64,000 bases of DNA, taken from positions 119,171,001 through 119,235,000 of the forward strand of contig CM075655.1 in NCBI GenBank assembly GCA_037953625.1, in the 5' to 3' direction. The translations under genes and the position numbers were made by a program. Below, piece after piece: positions 35,946-49,749 of this stretch. Under the pieces are notes generated by a model, which was not told the DNA's origin, ran no database searches, and saw only the letters and a list, made by a program, of their open reading frames with translations. Numbering within the stretch: position 1 is the stretch's first letter; each line of letters opens with the position of its first letter. This DNA comes from Crotalaria pallida. Taxonomy: Eukaryota; Streptophyta; Magnoliopsida; Fabales; Fabaceae.

Positions 35946-36640
35946 TATCATTTTGTTGCTTATGTATTTATGACTCAGGAATCTATAATTAAAATTATTG
36001 AGATTTAGTTTTCAAGTATTTCACAACTCATGTAAGAAGAAATATTTCAAAATAAATTGAGCGTAACGATAAGAGAAACGAGGCACACGGAGGATGGGAT
36101 CAAAGGCTATAATTGAACAATGTAATTAGGATTTATTTCAAGCCTGGAAAGTGTTAAAAAAATGAAATATGTAAAAGCAACGGCAAGAAAAAGAGGAAAA
36201 GAAAAACATATATTATATACATCATACATGTATAACTGTGCTTTATAATTTGAGAATTTTTTTTGTCATCCATCATATTTTTATGCCACCCCACTTTCAA
36301 GTAGTGACTTTACTCATAACCGTTTTTTATAGTCATGAATAGGATCACGAAAGCGTAAATATTTTTTTAATGGTCAATTGGTCATGACTTTTTTCACGAC
36401 ATTAAGATCGTGAACATGATCATGATCGTGGTGTCAAAGGCGACGTGGGATGTCAAAAATATTTATCTATAATTTTTTTTGTTGGGCTTTTTTGTACTAC
36501 CAAAGTTTGGGCCTACCTAAAAAAGCCCGTCATACTGTTTTGAGCGCGCCTGGGTTTAACGATGGAACAAAATTGGAATAAGCTTAGTTTAGTGTTCAGT
36601 TAGATCGAAGATCTGATCAGAGAGATCGGAGGAAAAGAAA
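35946..36640. promoter_or_regulatory. Upstream region of COG6
   Basis: About 700 bp between the MITE and the COG6 start codon, expected to hold the promoter and 5' leader. No clear TATA box is seen near the gene, which is common for housekeeping genes. The exact start of transcription cannot be told. Confidence 0.4.
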
Positions 36641-39600
36641 ATGGCAACGACGGTGGCGGGTTTAGCGCCGGGGCTATCACGGAAGCTGAAGAAGGTTCTA
36701 GAATCCAGAACAGACACGCCGGATCTCTTATCTTCGCTGAGCACGCTTTCTTCATTCTACGATGAGAACACTCCTCAGTCGCGGCGTAACCTCCGATCCA
36801 CCATCGAGAAGCGCGCTCTCTCAATCAATCGTGAGTTCATTGACGCTTCCCTCGCCGCTCAATCGGTAATTCATCTTCGCTTATTTCTTCTCATGCAATT
36901 CACTTGCTTCTCGCGCTTTTCTGATTTGATCTGGTTTTGGTTCTTGTTAGGCTTTGGATAGCGTGGAGAATGAGGTTAATGAGCTCGCTGAATGCTGTGA
37001 CAGGTTTGGATTTCCTGTTTCGTAGTTTCGATTCATGGTTCGCGTGTTTTTCATAGGCAGTAGAAAGTGTATGTGAATTATGTGCACTGATGCAAAATGT
37101 TGCTGTGGCGAGCCTTGAATTGAATCGAGCTCTGTTTTTGTGCTTAGTAGTGTTGTTGAGCTCCATCTACTTCATATGAAGGACACTAAGTTTAGGAGAG
37201 AATGCTCTAACTTCTAAGTAATATAGCTGTGTGAGAACTTGACTAATTGATGCCTTGTTCAAGGTTTAAAAAATTCTGGTCACAGTTGTGGTTATGTTGT
37301 GTTTATGCAATTGTGTAACATTGTCAGAAAATGCTGCCTATGCGGTTGCGGAGACAACCAAGACACAACATTGACCTCAGTTGCAGTTGCAAACCGCAAT
37401 TTAAATCCATGGCCTCTTTCATAGTGGCCTTCCAGTTCCACACATGAAAATAAGTCAAAAGATTTCTGTAATTAGGAAACAATGAGGCTTTTTTGCACTT
37501 AATGTGTGTCTCTAGAGATTATGGTTCCGGTTCATGGTAAAAGTTATGTTCAATTACTTAATAGGAAGTTTTTGGATTGTTGTGGGTGATTAGGTTTAAA
37601 GGACTAATACAAGCTTTATAAATTATGTACAAGGTAGTTCAATGGTAGCAAGCTTGTTAAAGATGTGTCTGTTTTTTTAGTCCTGAGCTGTTGGCTTAGG
37701 ATTCCCCATTTTGGTTTAGTAGTGCAGCTAAAGGAAAAATTAGTTCGTTAGTGATTCTCTGTTCAGCATTGTGTTGGGGTTATGATTTTGAATTTTGTCA
37801 CATCGAATAACAAATGTACATGTGAAATTGTCCTATCATTCATTCAATGAGAATGAGAATAATTGTTTACTTGGCTAGTTGGCTTGTCTATATATATTTT
37901 ATTAAGTCTCAGATTTTATATGTTTTCAGGATAGCAAAGGCTTTGAGCACTTGCAGTGCTAGCACTGGCGACATTATTAGTACCACAGAGAGGCTCAAAC
38001 AAGAGCTTGAAACTACCACACAAAGACAAGAGATTGTGGCATGCTTCCTCCGTGATTATCAGCTTTCTCCCGAAGAGGTTTAAGTTATAGAACAATGATT
38101 TTGTGAAATAATATGAGATACTTGTTTAATGTTATTGCTTACAATCAATTGTTGATCATCTGTAGATAAATGCGCTTAGAGACGAAGAGCTGAATGAAAA
38201 CTTTTTCAAGGCACTTTCTCATGTCCAAGAGATTCATGCCAACTGCAAAGTGTTGCTTAGGACACATCATCAGGTAATCTTCTTCTCTTATCTACCTCCC
38301 TTTATATCCCATTTTCTCCATCATCAGCTGCGTATGGAATTCTTTACATGTTTTCTGAAGTCTCAACCCAGAAGGCCTCTTAAGATTACGTTTTACTTGT
38401 TTACTTAGAACTGTGCTTGCTCTTGGGCAATATTTTCTATCATGGACCTAAGTAGTAAGAGTTCTGCTAGCTGGCTGTTGCTGATATATATATATATATA
38501 TATATATATAGATACAAACATGAATGTTGAAACAGATTTGCATATTATATAGAAATTAGATATTCTTATATTATTAAGGAACAAAGGCTGGTTCACACCT
38601 CCGGGCCAAATGAAAGCTTAGTAGCTTCATAACCTTTCTATACCTTCATTGAATTGAGGATTTCATTGCAGCGTGCGGGTTTAGAGCTGATGGACATGAT
38701 GGCTGTGTATCAAGAAGGAGCTTATGAGCGCCTATGCAGGTGAAGATCTATCTACTTTATTATATTTTGCTAGAGCATGCTTCTATTTTATCTGTGATAC
38801 TTGTATGAGATGCAAGTTTTAAATTTTGCATGTATTGTTTATAACTTTATACAAATGTCAAAGAAATTTTCTGTGTTAAGTTTTATTAAACACTCTTACA
38901 AGTTATTTCTTTGTATCAAGAGTGGCTAGTTTGATGATATATATAACTACTTATAATGTTTCTTCTAGGTGGGTTCAGGCAGAATGCAGAAAATTGGGGG
39001 ACACCGACAATCCGGAAGTTGGTGAGCTCCTGAAAACAGCTGTGCGCTACCTCCGGGAAAGATCTGTCCTTTTCAAGTATTGTGCAGAAGAGGTAATTTC
39101 ATTATGAATATCAATTTAATCAACTTGTTGAATTCAAATCTTGTATTTCTTGGGATTAGAAACCAGTCTGTTTCCATATTAGAGTTGAGATATTTCATAT
39201 TCTTAAACATTATTATTATGGAGTATAGACCATCCAAAGAGGCTATGCTAACATAGTTACATAGTTGCTTTTGGACCTCGTGTCGATAATATAATCCAAA
39301 GAATGTTCTTATTGTCAATCTGAAACTTGGATTGTCTTTATCATGTACTTGTGCATCATAGATTATCAATTTACTAATTTTCCAGGTGGCTAATATGAGA
39401 CACAATGCACTATTTAGAAGATTTATAAGTGCTCTCACACGTGGAGGACCAGGTGGATTACCTCGACCAATTGAAGTGCATGCTCATGATCCACTGCGAT
39501 ATGTTGGTGATATGCTAGGCTGGTTGCATCAGGTATGACATGAAAACGTTATTGATGAATGCTTGAAGCCACTTCTGAATGCTGTTTTTCTACCGTGGTT

Positions 39601-41870
39601 TATATATTCATAATATATCTTCTGTATGCATGCAGGCCTTGGCATCTGAACGCGAACTGGTACAAGTATTACTTGACCCAGATGCAGTTGTGGATACTGG
39701 ACCAACAACAAAGCAATTGTCCGATAACTCTGAGAATGGCTCTGGGAAAACAGAATCTGACTTAATCTTTGTTCTTGATAGAATTTTTGAAGGAGTATGT
39801 CGGCCATTTAAACTGAGAGTTGAACAAGTTTTACAGTCTCAACCAAGCCTGATAGTCTCCTACAAACTCAGTAATACGCTAGAATTTTACAGCTACACGG
39901 TGTGTTGTCATCTCAGCCTTTTTTTGTTGATAGTATTAATTCCTCAAATACTTTAATATGCGTTTATGACTTCTTATGGTCTTCTAGATCTCAGATTTAC
40001 TTGGGCGAGACACTGCACTTTGTAATACACTATGGGTACTGAAAGATGCTGCTCAGAAAACATTTTTTGATATTTTGAAAGGTCGAGGGGAAAAGCTTTT
40101 ACGATATCCCCCACTTGTTGCTGTTGATCTTTCCCCACCACCAGCAGTGAGGGAAGGGGTATCTTTACTTCTTGAAATTATTGACACTCACAACAGCATG
40201 ATGTTTTCTGCTTCTGGCCAAAAACCTGTTTTTGATCCAGTTATATCTGCCATACTGGATCCAATAATTCAGGTATGTTTATCTGGTTCCTGCATTTGGT
40301 ACCATGATCATTCTCTGTAGTCATGAAATAAAATAATATGCAATTGTGAATATTATTCTAAAATTTGACCATGCTAGGTAATAATATATCATATGGTTAC
40401 ATACATACCGTCTTTGAAGATCTTTTTGCTGTATTTGGTAGCTGTGTGATAATATGTGACATGATGCTGTGAGATGATGCTCTGTATAGAACTGGTTCCA
40501 AGATATTGCTATTATTTAAAACTTTTTGAGCATTTCTTCTTGATTCTTTTGAGCTAAATTGTGCTGTTTGATATTGTTCTCACTTTTTAATTCACACATT
40601 GTACCAAGTTTTACGTGGTTTCCTTCCCGTGGTTCTGTCCTTTGTTGTTCCAGACATGATATTGCTTGAGCTAGTTTGTGCAATTTTCCTGGTTTGAGCA
40701 TTCATTAAATCATGCTGGCATGCTCCATCTGTGTGAACTAGTTGCTTTAGTGCTGAGTTCAAGGACGTTGAAAATATCCAATTTAAAGACAGTTCTTAAT
40801 GCTTATCAAGCATTTTGTGAAGTCTTTTATTGGCTATAATAGTAAATTTTTGGTACATATTGGCTATAATTGTAATGAGTCGCAGGACATCATAGCTTCC
40901 CATTTGTTGCAGATGTGTGAACAAGCGGCAGAGGCACACAAGTCCAAGGGTGCTGGCCACTCATCAAGGAGGAGTAGGATGAGCTCTGACTCGGGTCAAC
41001 TTACTAGATCATCAGTTGATGCAATCTTGTCAAATAGCAGCTCTGCTTCATCCTCACAGGTCCGTTGTTCCTTTATTTTATTTTGTCTTCTCTTTTAGGT
41101 TTTACAATTTGCTGTTTGCTGGTTTTTAGGAATTTTCCTTTAATGAACTTATGCTTTTGATGCAAACTTTCTTTATATGCATATCTAATTGATTTGTGTG
41201 CATTTCTAATTGATTATATGTCACTTGGATCTTTGGCTATACTTATCATCGTAAACTGCTGGAAGTTTTTTATTAGTTGCTCGGAGAACTTTTATCCGAT
41301 TATCTGTATGACATTTCCCTTGACCTATGTCATATTATCATGTTTTGGCAGACTAGTGAAACCCCTTCCAAGATCTTTCTCATTAACTGCTTGTGCTCTA
41401 TTCAACAACCTCTATCTGGACATGAGGTTGCTGCTGAGTATGTGAAAAGGCTTGGCACAATGATTGATAATCACTTGCGTGTTCTTGTTGAAAAAGAAGT
41501 TGATGCGATCTTAAGAAGATGTAATTTGTTAGAAAAGATGCCTCAGTTCCACAATTCAATCCACAATGAGGAGAACAATGAAGTTGGGACCCCATTGGCT
41601 GAGATGGAGGACACTAGTCCAACCATTCTTTCAGAGTGCTTGAAAGCTCTGTTTGGTCTTATTTTGGGAAGCGAAAGTTCCCTGCCTGAATTTGAGCAGA
41701 TGCAGGTTCCAAGGTTGCGTTCTTCAGCTTCTGTAGGGGTAGCCAGGTCACTAGCCGAAGCTTATGAGCTGATTTATAAGGCAATTATGAATCCCAAGAA
41801 TGGCTATCCAGACCCGAGGTCATTGGCAAGGCATCCTCCCAATCAGATAAGAACCATACTAGGAATATGA
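36641..41870 (+). CDS. COG6: Conserved oligomeric Golgi complex subunit 6
   Basis: COG6 belongs to lobe B of the eight-subunit COG tethering complex, which captures vesicles for retrograde traffic within the Golgi. Eleven exons: 36641-36865, 36951-37003, 37930-38077, 38166-38273, 38672-38739, 38969-39092, 39386-39532, 39636-39899, 39988-40272, 40913-41059 and 41352-41870. Every intron is GT..AG and the frame holds throughout, giving 695 residues (plant COG6 is about 680-700). The N-terminal stretch with LAPGLSRKLKKVLESR, the helical segment with STTERLKQELETTTQR, and the central VYQEGAYERLCRWVQ, FRRFISALTRGGPGGLPRPIE and DPLRYVGDMLGWLHQ are conserved COG6 features. The protein is soluble, with no signal peptide or membrane helix. 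Intron 2 (926 bp) is the longest, and intron 4 holds an (AT)n run. No defect is seen; the gene should be active. Confidence 0.95.
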
Positions 41871-42430
41871 GTTGTATTGATATGTTTTGCTCCTACCCTG
41901 GTTTGTTGAGTTTGTTTAGTACGTAAATATCCTTTCTCTTTGTCTCTTTCTCTCATTTGAAATTGTATTGCCATGGAACAAATAATTTTTTGTATACCTA
42001 ACTTTCGAGATGCTAATATTGGAATTCTATTATAGTTGTTGTTAATTAATTGATTAATTATAAATTCTTAATAAATACCTTATTATTCCATATGGGTGTG
42101 TTGTTATTCTCGTAGTAATCACTGATTTGTGTATCATCTTGGACTGTGATTGGATGATAGATTGAGGGAGAATATTGTCAGCTCATATATTTAGGTAAAG
42201 TTTGATGGCCTCCCTTCCATCCACTCTCTTGTAAGGTGAACTAACTGATACTTCCTCAACTACTTTTTATCAAACACTAGAAAAGGCTCCAAATTCACAC
42301 AACTATATATTTCCACTATGATTTGCTGTCTTTCAACTCAAAACGATAGCAGAAACAAGTTCAACTCAAAACGATAGCAGAAACAAGTTCTTCAATTAGT
42401 TAAGGAAACTTATCCGTGATCTTTCAAAAA
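41871..42430. other. COG6 3' flank and leader of the proline-rich gene
   Basis: The interval contains the 3' UTR of COG6 and the promoter and leader of the next gene. A perfect 28-bp tandem duplication (TCAACTCAAAACGATAGCAG plus AAACAAGT) lies at 42333-42360 and 42361-42388, just upstream of the ATG at 42431. Confidence 0.6.
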
Positions 42431-42976
42431 ATGGATGCTTTGAATCATTCTGTCATCCTTTGTATGCTGGTGGCAATTTTATTATCAAGTCCTAGAATAA
42501 GCATAGCAGCTCGTCACCTGCTGCAGACCCCAGTGGCACCACCCCCAGCGTTGGCACTTCCTACCCTCCCAACACTCCCCAAGGCCACATTGCCCCCGTT
42601 GCCATCTCAGCCAACTATCCCCAACCCCACAACATTCACACCATCATTGCCTAACAGCCCATTATCATCTCTGCCAAAACTGGCATTGCCACCATTACCA
42701 AGCACCCAAATTCCCCCTCAGTTGCCCAACACATTGCCACCACTCCCAAGCACCCAAATTCCCCCTCAGTTGCCCAACGCATTGCCACCTCTACCTAGCA
42801 CCCAAATCCCTTCTCAGTTGCCCAACACATTGCCACCATTGCCTTCGTTCTCTTTGCCAACTCCAATGCCGAGCACTCTGCCAAATCCTACCATGCCAAC
42901 TGCACCCAAGGTGACACTGCCTCCTCTACCAACCATCCCAACAGCTCCTCTTCTCTCCCCACCTCCATCAAACTGA
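42431..42976 (+). CDS. Small secreted proline-rich (PELPK-like) cell-wall protein
   Basis: Single-exon gene of 181 residues. Residues 1-26 form a signal peptide (hydrophobic VILCMLVAILLSS, likely cut before ARHLLQ), and the rest is dominated by Pro, Leu, Thr and Ser. The ARHLL-type segment after the signal peptide is typical of small plant proline-rich proteins such as the PELPK group. Residues 85-132 are three copies of a 16-residue unit (ALPPLPSTQIPPQLPN, with T or A first and one P to S change), encoded by 48-bp repeats. LPPLP motifs recur on either side. The ATG at 42431 is the first in frame. Such proteins are exported to the apoplast and can bind wall polymers; the precise role here is unknown. 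A longer frame on the minus strand at 42814-43035 is a shadow. Confidence 0.8.
   Translation: MDALNHSVILCMLVAILLSSPRISIAARHLLQTPVAPPPALALPTLPTLPKATLPPLPSQPTIPNPTTFTPSLPNSPLSSLPKLALPPLPSTQIPPQLPNTLPPLPSTQIPPQLPNALPPLPSTQIPSQLPNTLPPLPSFSLPTPMPSTLPNPTMPTAPKVTLPPLPTIPTAPLLSPPPSN
42683..42826 (+). repeat. Three 48-bp in-frame tandem repeats in the proline-rich gene
   Basis: Each 48-bp unit encodes 16 residues. The units differ at only a few bases, showing recent expansion by slippage or unequal crossing-over. Copy number may vary among accessions. Confidence 0.8.
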
Positions 42977-43719
42977 GTAGCTTGTGATGGAGTGAGTAGC
43001 TTCGCTGCCCTCAACTGTTCCCCATACGTTTGCATATCTTGGCATGCCGTGTTTGATTCTTGTTTGATAATAACAAATCCTGCTTTGGCTATGTGAAAGT
43101 GTCCTCAGGATCCTTAGTGATTTTATGTAGCAAATTAGTACTTTATAATTCCGTGTTTTTTGTAGATCATTCTTTGATGATCATGGGTGTCTGATATTGA
43201 TGGCTTCTTTGTGTATTTCTTTTTTTTTTTGGTAGAATTCTGTGTATTTCTCTTTACCAATATTTGTAATATACATGATTGCATTATTTTATCTGATTGG
43301 TGGTATTAATCGGGCTGACTTGAACGCTAATTGTAAGAATTAAAATATATGCATAGACAGGCTTATAACATTCTGATGTATCAAAAAGAGAGGCACACAA
43401 CGTTGATAAGGTTAAAATAAAAGGCACTTTGCATATGCATACTTGGGAATTACTGTAGAAGAAAATTAGGTGCGCATTTAACCTGGAAATTGCTTCTATT
43501 TATTTCTTTTATAGAAAAAAGTCGTTATTCCCGAATAATAGTTATATATAAAAAAACATGCTTGGTATTAAATTGATGTCCGTTACTAGTGAATCTTCTT
43601 TTGGATTTCATATAAAGCAATGGGGGAAATTACTGAAACATTTAATGTTGATTAATATAACAGGATTTGATTTAAAATGCTTTTAAAATTAGTCTTAAAT
43701 AAATCAATAATTATTTAAC

Positions 43720-43965
43720 TGTTATGAAATAATGAAAACAAGAAGAGATCAGAGAAGAGAGAAATTGATGGAGAAGAGAAAAGCAGGGAGAAATTGTATT
43801 TCACTTCTGGGGGCAAAATTTACAATACATATGAGTCCTATTATAAAGGAAAAGAGGAAACTCTATCCTGAATTTGTTTCAACTAAAGATAAAGATAAAG
43901 TGGGGGTAAACTCAAACTATGATAGAGTCATCTACTTATTAGATAAATACAAAGTGTTCATAATA
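43720..43965 (-). mobile_element. 3' LTR of a Copia retrotransposon
   Basis: The 246-bp unit matches the LTR at 50884-51068 (TGTTATGAAATAATGAAAAC at one edge, GATAGAGTCATC and AAATACAAAGT at the other). On the minus strand it is preceded by the polypurine tract CCAAGGGGGAG (43976-43966). Its first dinucleotide is decayed from TG to TA. Confidence 0.75.
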
Positions 43966-46900
43966 CTCCCCCTTGGATGACTATTAAGAGAGCATGCCTC
44001 TTTAAAAACCTTCCTAAGAAAAACCCATGAGAAAAATGAGCGAAAGAAAAAGAGTATACAATTCTTCTCACGCAATTGAATGTTGTCTCATTAAAAACCT
44101 TGTCAGGAAAATTCATCGGGAAAAAAAAAACCGTGACTAAGGGAAAAAGAATGCAATGCGTAATTATTTCTCCCCCTGATGCGAACAATTATCTCTGAGA
44201 TATTACATTATTACATTCGCAGCATAAGTTTCATGATATACCAAAATTTCATTAAACATTCCATTTGTAATTCAAGACAAAATTTCTTTCCAAATCCTTC
44301 ATTTCAAACTCTTTCTTTAAGTAATTGACAACATTTGGAAGCTCTTAAGGAGTTCTAATAATATTCAAATCATCAACGTAACATCAATTATGAGAAATTT
44401 CTTGCCACATCTTTTCATAAAAATACATGGACAAATTCGATCATTTTATATCCTTCATTGATTAAACATTTACTTATACGATTATACCACATCTCAATTT
44501 ACTTCAAACCTTAAAGACTTTTATTCAGTTTATCATACTAAAATATGTACTTAGCTTCATTCCAACATCTTCATGTGAATGAATAACAATATCTTGCTAA
44601 TAAATTAATATCAGATGACATATTAAGTCACATATAACATTCAACAATCAAACAGAGATTAACATATAAATTAGTTGTTATTTACGAAAGCAAATCACTT
44701 TAGAAGTTGTTTTCCCCAACTTGATAGGCACAAATTCAATTTGCTAACTGTTCGATCTTCAGGCAGAGGTATTTCATTTTGAAATGTTTCCTTTAACTTT
44801 AGATAATTCAAACAATATTGAAATAAAAATATATAAATACTAAAATAAAAACAAACACAAAAAGTATAAATTGCATGACATGATATCATATATATAAATC
44901 AAACAATGTACAACTAAAAAACATAAATTATTAGCTAAATCTAAATAGATATATACATGTATATATCAATATCTTAATTCTTGTGCAATTTCTCATATTG
45001 ATATAATGATATCATTCTCGAATAAACCATGATAATGGTTACAAACATATAATGCATTTTATGTTTGCTAGAATTAAAACTTCAAGTCTATTAAAAATCT
45101 CTTGGAGTTTGAACTATAGGTTCAAAATTATTGCATTTTGCAATTTAACTAATTAAAGAGCACATGTCGACATTTTATAATTTATGCTTCAAACATTTTA
45201 ATTATTCATGGATATGGTTTAACCATATTAAATAGTTCAAGCATATTCAATCCTTAAGTGGTATTCATATATACGTTATTAATCAAGTTAGCCATAAAGA
45301 TATGCTATAACATCATTTGACACAAATTGAATCCTTTATATATTGTCAGACTAATCAAGTATCGAAAAATACTTGCATCCACCATGGGGAAGTATTATTC
45401 CTCATAATCAATGTCAGGTTTTTGTGAACTTCTTTGGGTAATCAATCTTGCTTTATATCTTATAATTTCTTCTATACAATTTCACTTATGTACAAAAACA
45501 TATTTGTATCCATCTGACTTTACACCTTTTGGTGTACGGACTATAGGTCCAAATATCTGTCGCTTTTCAAGCGAATTCAATTATGCCTCAATTGTGTCTT
45601 TCCATTTTGGCTAATCATTTCTTTGTCTATATTCCTTAATAGACTTTGATGCATGATCCTCATCTTATATCATTTAAGCTTTATATCATATGCAAAAGTA
45701 TCGTCAACGTTAACTTCATTTCGGTTCCATTGTATTTCAGTCATGACATAATTTATTGAGATCTCTTTGTTTTCGCACTTTTCAGGTACCTGATTTTCTT
45801 CTTGAACTGAACTATTAATTATGTCTAAGGACTCTTCACGAGTCTCTACATCCTCCAATTGACCATCTTATTTCTTTGCTCCTTTTCTTTTTCGAGGATT
45901 TTTATCTTTGGAACCGATGGATCTGCCACGCTTCAAGCGTGCCTCATACTCATTTGCAATTTTGATTTGTCCAAGAGGGGCATCAATTTCATTGGAGCAT
46001 TACAGTTGGAATATGTGACTTAGTCACTCTTTTTAGGTCAGTAAATGCGTCTGGCAATTGGTTATCTAAATTTTGCAAATGAATCAGCTTTTGAACTTAA
46101 GTTCAAATTGTTTTGTTCGAGGATCAAGATAATATAATGATAACTCTTTTCAAATAATTTCTTTTTTCAACAGCTTATTTTCTCCCCCTAATGGGAAAAC
46201 AAATTCATCAAAACGATGATCGAAAATCGATCCATGAATGACTCTCGTTGTTGGTTTGAGTTATTTTATCATGGATGAAGATTCATATCCAACATATATT
46301 CCCAACCTTCTTTGAGGTCCCATCCTAGTGCGTTGTGGTGGAATATATACTGCACATCCAAAAGTTCTTAGATGGGAAATATTAGGTTTCTGACCAAAAA
46401 TCATTTCTTAAAGGGGAAACTCATGATAATTTTAATGGCTTGATGCGAATCAGTGTCATACATGTTCCCAATTAATAATGGCAATAGACATACAATAGTT
46501 AATTACTAGATTTTGATAGATACAATTGCATAAGTAATCTCGCAAACTTCTAGTTGCGAATTGCCAATGAAGAATCATGTGACCATCAAGTTGATGCATC
46601 AATTAAAAATATAAAATACCTAAATGATCCACATGATGGAAGTAATGGCTCATAAATATCACGTTGTATTCATTCCAGATTCAATTCAAATTTTATGGTG
46701 ATGGCCAAATAAACTTTCTTTGGGAACAATTATTAGCACATTGAGATAATCAGATTGAAGAAACTTCGGGTTCTTCGTTGGATGTCAACATAAGTTTTAT
46801 TTTTTTTTTCGCATCATATAGTTGATCCGAGATGGTCTAACCGGTCAAGCCAAACAAAAAAAATTATATTATAATTTATAAACTTCTAGTTTATAAACTT

Positions 46901-48959
46901 TTGGTTTTACGATATGAGGCATTTCAATTGTACTATGTACGTATAAACTGAAAAATTTCCCAATACCTCTGGATAACAACTCTTTTAGAGCTCTAAATTA
47001 TCATCGTACATGAATTTTGATAAAATATACTAAACTATTTTGAAAATAAAATTTTACATATACCTTTGAAACTTGGTATATTTATTCGTAATTCACTCTA
47101 TTATAACACATTGTTAACCCCAATAAAAAAAATTAGGATATGCTATTTAAAAAAAAATTATATCCATAAACTTTTGTTATAAAAAATATATTATGTATAC
47201 ATGTGATCAATTATTTATGTGGTTCGTACATTCCAATCTAATTATTTCAATAATGACAATGGAAAAAAAACAAAAAACTAATAAATTTCTCACAAAACAA
47301 CCACATATTTTCAATAACCAATTTATATGTCTAACACATGTTATTAAATTATTATTTTTTTAATACTTTTCAAATAGTATATTTTAAGCGGAGACTTAAT
47401 TTTGGAAATATCACAAAAATATTTATATTGAAAATATAATTTAAAACAAGATCATATGAGATCATGCATAGTTTTACTTGCTAAAACTAACAAGCATCAA
47501 ATATCTCAAAAAAAAAAAACATATGTGCAATACCATTCAATAATATCATATTCACACAAGTATTGATGTCACTCAATGGTATAGACAAATGCACAAGTAT
47601 ATCCATAATTATATTGGAAAGTTCTTTTCTTTATCATAATGGCAGTAATAATTTTCAATAGAAAAATATTAGAATTTTTCATCAATGATATTTTTAAAGC
47701 ATGCCAATAAAGAAGCACATTAATTTCATGTTGTGAGATTATCGCATTCTTATAATTCCATATTGAAAAACAAAAGGACAAGGCACATGTACTCATTTAG
47801 GATAAGATTTTCCAGTTATGCATATTCTTAATATGACAATAGCTATAATAAAATTTTAACTAACCTCGGAAAACGTACTACTCAACATGTGTGTAGAACC
47901 AAGAAAATAAAAGCCGACATAAGATATGAGTCAGCTTGATGAAGCATAATCTTCCTTATATAACTTTCAAAAAACTCACAAAAAGATCATTAAAGAATAA
48001 TAACAATAGTTATATAGATAAAGCTTTACGTATATATCAATTTGTCAATGATAAAATATATAAGCATTATATAAACATAAGCATTTTCAAGTGCCAAAAT
48101 AGTGTCAACTAATCAATGATCATAAAACCAATTAAATATGTCAGGCAAACTAATATCATTAGCAACCATCATTTTCTATATAGTTAAACAAATTATTATA
48201 ATTTGGCAAAAGAAGGGAAAATTAATTTTTTTTTTCAAAAATAAATCATACATGTTCGTGTATGATGAAAATATTGTGTTAACTTTTAACACTAATAATT
48301 GATGCCACATGCGGAATAAATAACAAATTTAGTTGTACATCAATTAGTTATCATCATGTATATATATGATTAAGTATAATAATTATCACTACTAATAAGT
48401 ATTTGCGTCAAAATCAAAACAGGTTGGTTTGTTAATAGTGGAAATAAAATATCACACTAATTAGTAACAAGTGACAATAATAGTAAAATATGCCGACAAC
48501 ATAAACATAGTCATCAATTAGTTACCAACCCCATAAACAATTTAATACTGAGATTACACTTTGTTCTCAAAATGAATCGAAAAATTGAGCCAAAGTCATT
48601 TCCAGTCAGTCAAGCATGTTCCCTTGTTGCAATTGGACTTTTCAAAGTTTTACCTTTTTTTTTTTACAGGGATGAAGGAGTATCGAATATACAAAGATAG
48701 GAAGAATTTTAATGTCCACCCAGTGGACATGTCCACCCGGTAGTATGAAGGGTGATGATATGGTTTGGGCAATCAACGGCTGGTGTTAGTGACCGGATAC
48801 CTGCTGAAGGTTGGTGTACCATGCGGCCAGCAAAATGTGGAACACCGTAGCGAACACCGTAGGAGCAAATTTTGGGCCGCTCCAGTTGGGCTCCAATTTT
48901 TTTTTTTTACAAAGGGTGAGTTATGATTATGGGCTTCTAATATATGAGTATGTAATGAT

Positions 48960-48999
<40 letters not shown>

Positions 49000-49229
49000 T
49001 ATTTAATAATATGTAACGTAATTAGACATTAAAAAAAAACGTAATTAGTAATAATTTAGTACAATATGTAAGTATTAATATGTGTGCCTACTTTTTTAAA
49101 TAGTAATATCAGTTAAAATAATTTGTTAATGATTAATTAAAATATGATGATTATTTTAATATATAATACTATGATTATTATTAAATGTTAATAATAAATA
49201 TTTGTTAAATTTATTATTTTATTTATTTG

Positions 49230-49457
49230 TTAACTTGATTAAAGTGTGTGGTTCACTTGACTAATGTGTGGAGTTGACTGAGTTAACTTGACTAAAGTGT
49301 AGGGTTCATTTGACTGATGTGTGGGGTTGAGTGGGTTAACTTGACTAAATTGTGGGGTTGACTTGACTAATGTGTGGGGTTGACTGGGTTAACTTGACTA
49401 AAGTGTGAGGTTGACTTGACTAATGTGTGGGATTAACTTGACTAAAGTGTAGGGTTG
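49230..49457. repeat. Minisatellite of TTGACTAAtGTGTGGGGTTGACT-type units
   Basis: About four units of roughly 53 bp, each made of two half-units (AACTTGACTAAAGTGT and GACTTGACTAATGTGTGGGG), with scattered substitutions. Confidence 0.75.
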
Positions 49458-49749
49458 AAAAAAATAAAATAAAATAAAACTGAAAAAAATAAAAAATAAA
49501 ACTAAAAAAAAAGTAAAAAATAAAACTGAAAAAAAAAATAACGGGGAGCATTTCAAAATTAAAGCCTACAATAAAATAATATGAAAATTAAAAGTAATAA
49601 TCCATTGTCATAATCCATAATTTCCATTGATTTCTATTCCTAGCAGCAGAAAAATTCAATACCTTTTCACCTATCCTCCATTCTTCTTCAACACAAAACA
49701 AAAAATCTGACTGCATAACAAGACCAACAAAACTACTAATAATTCAAAG

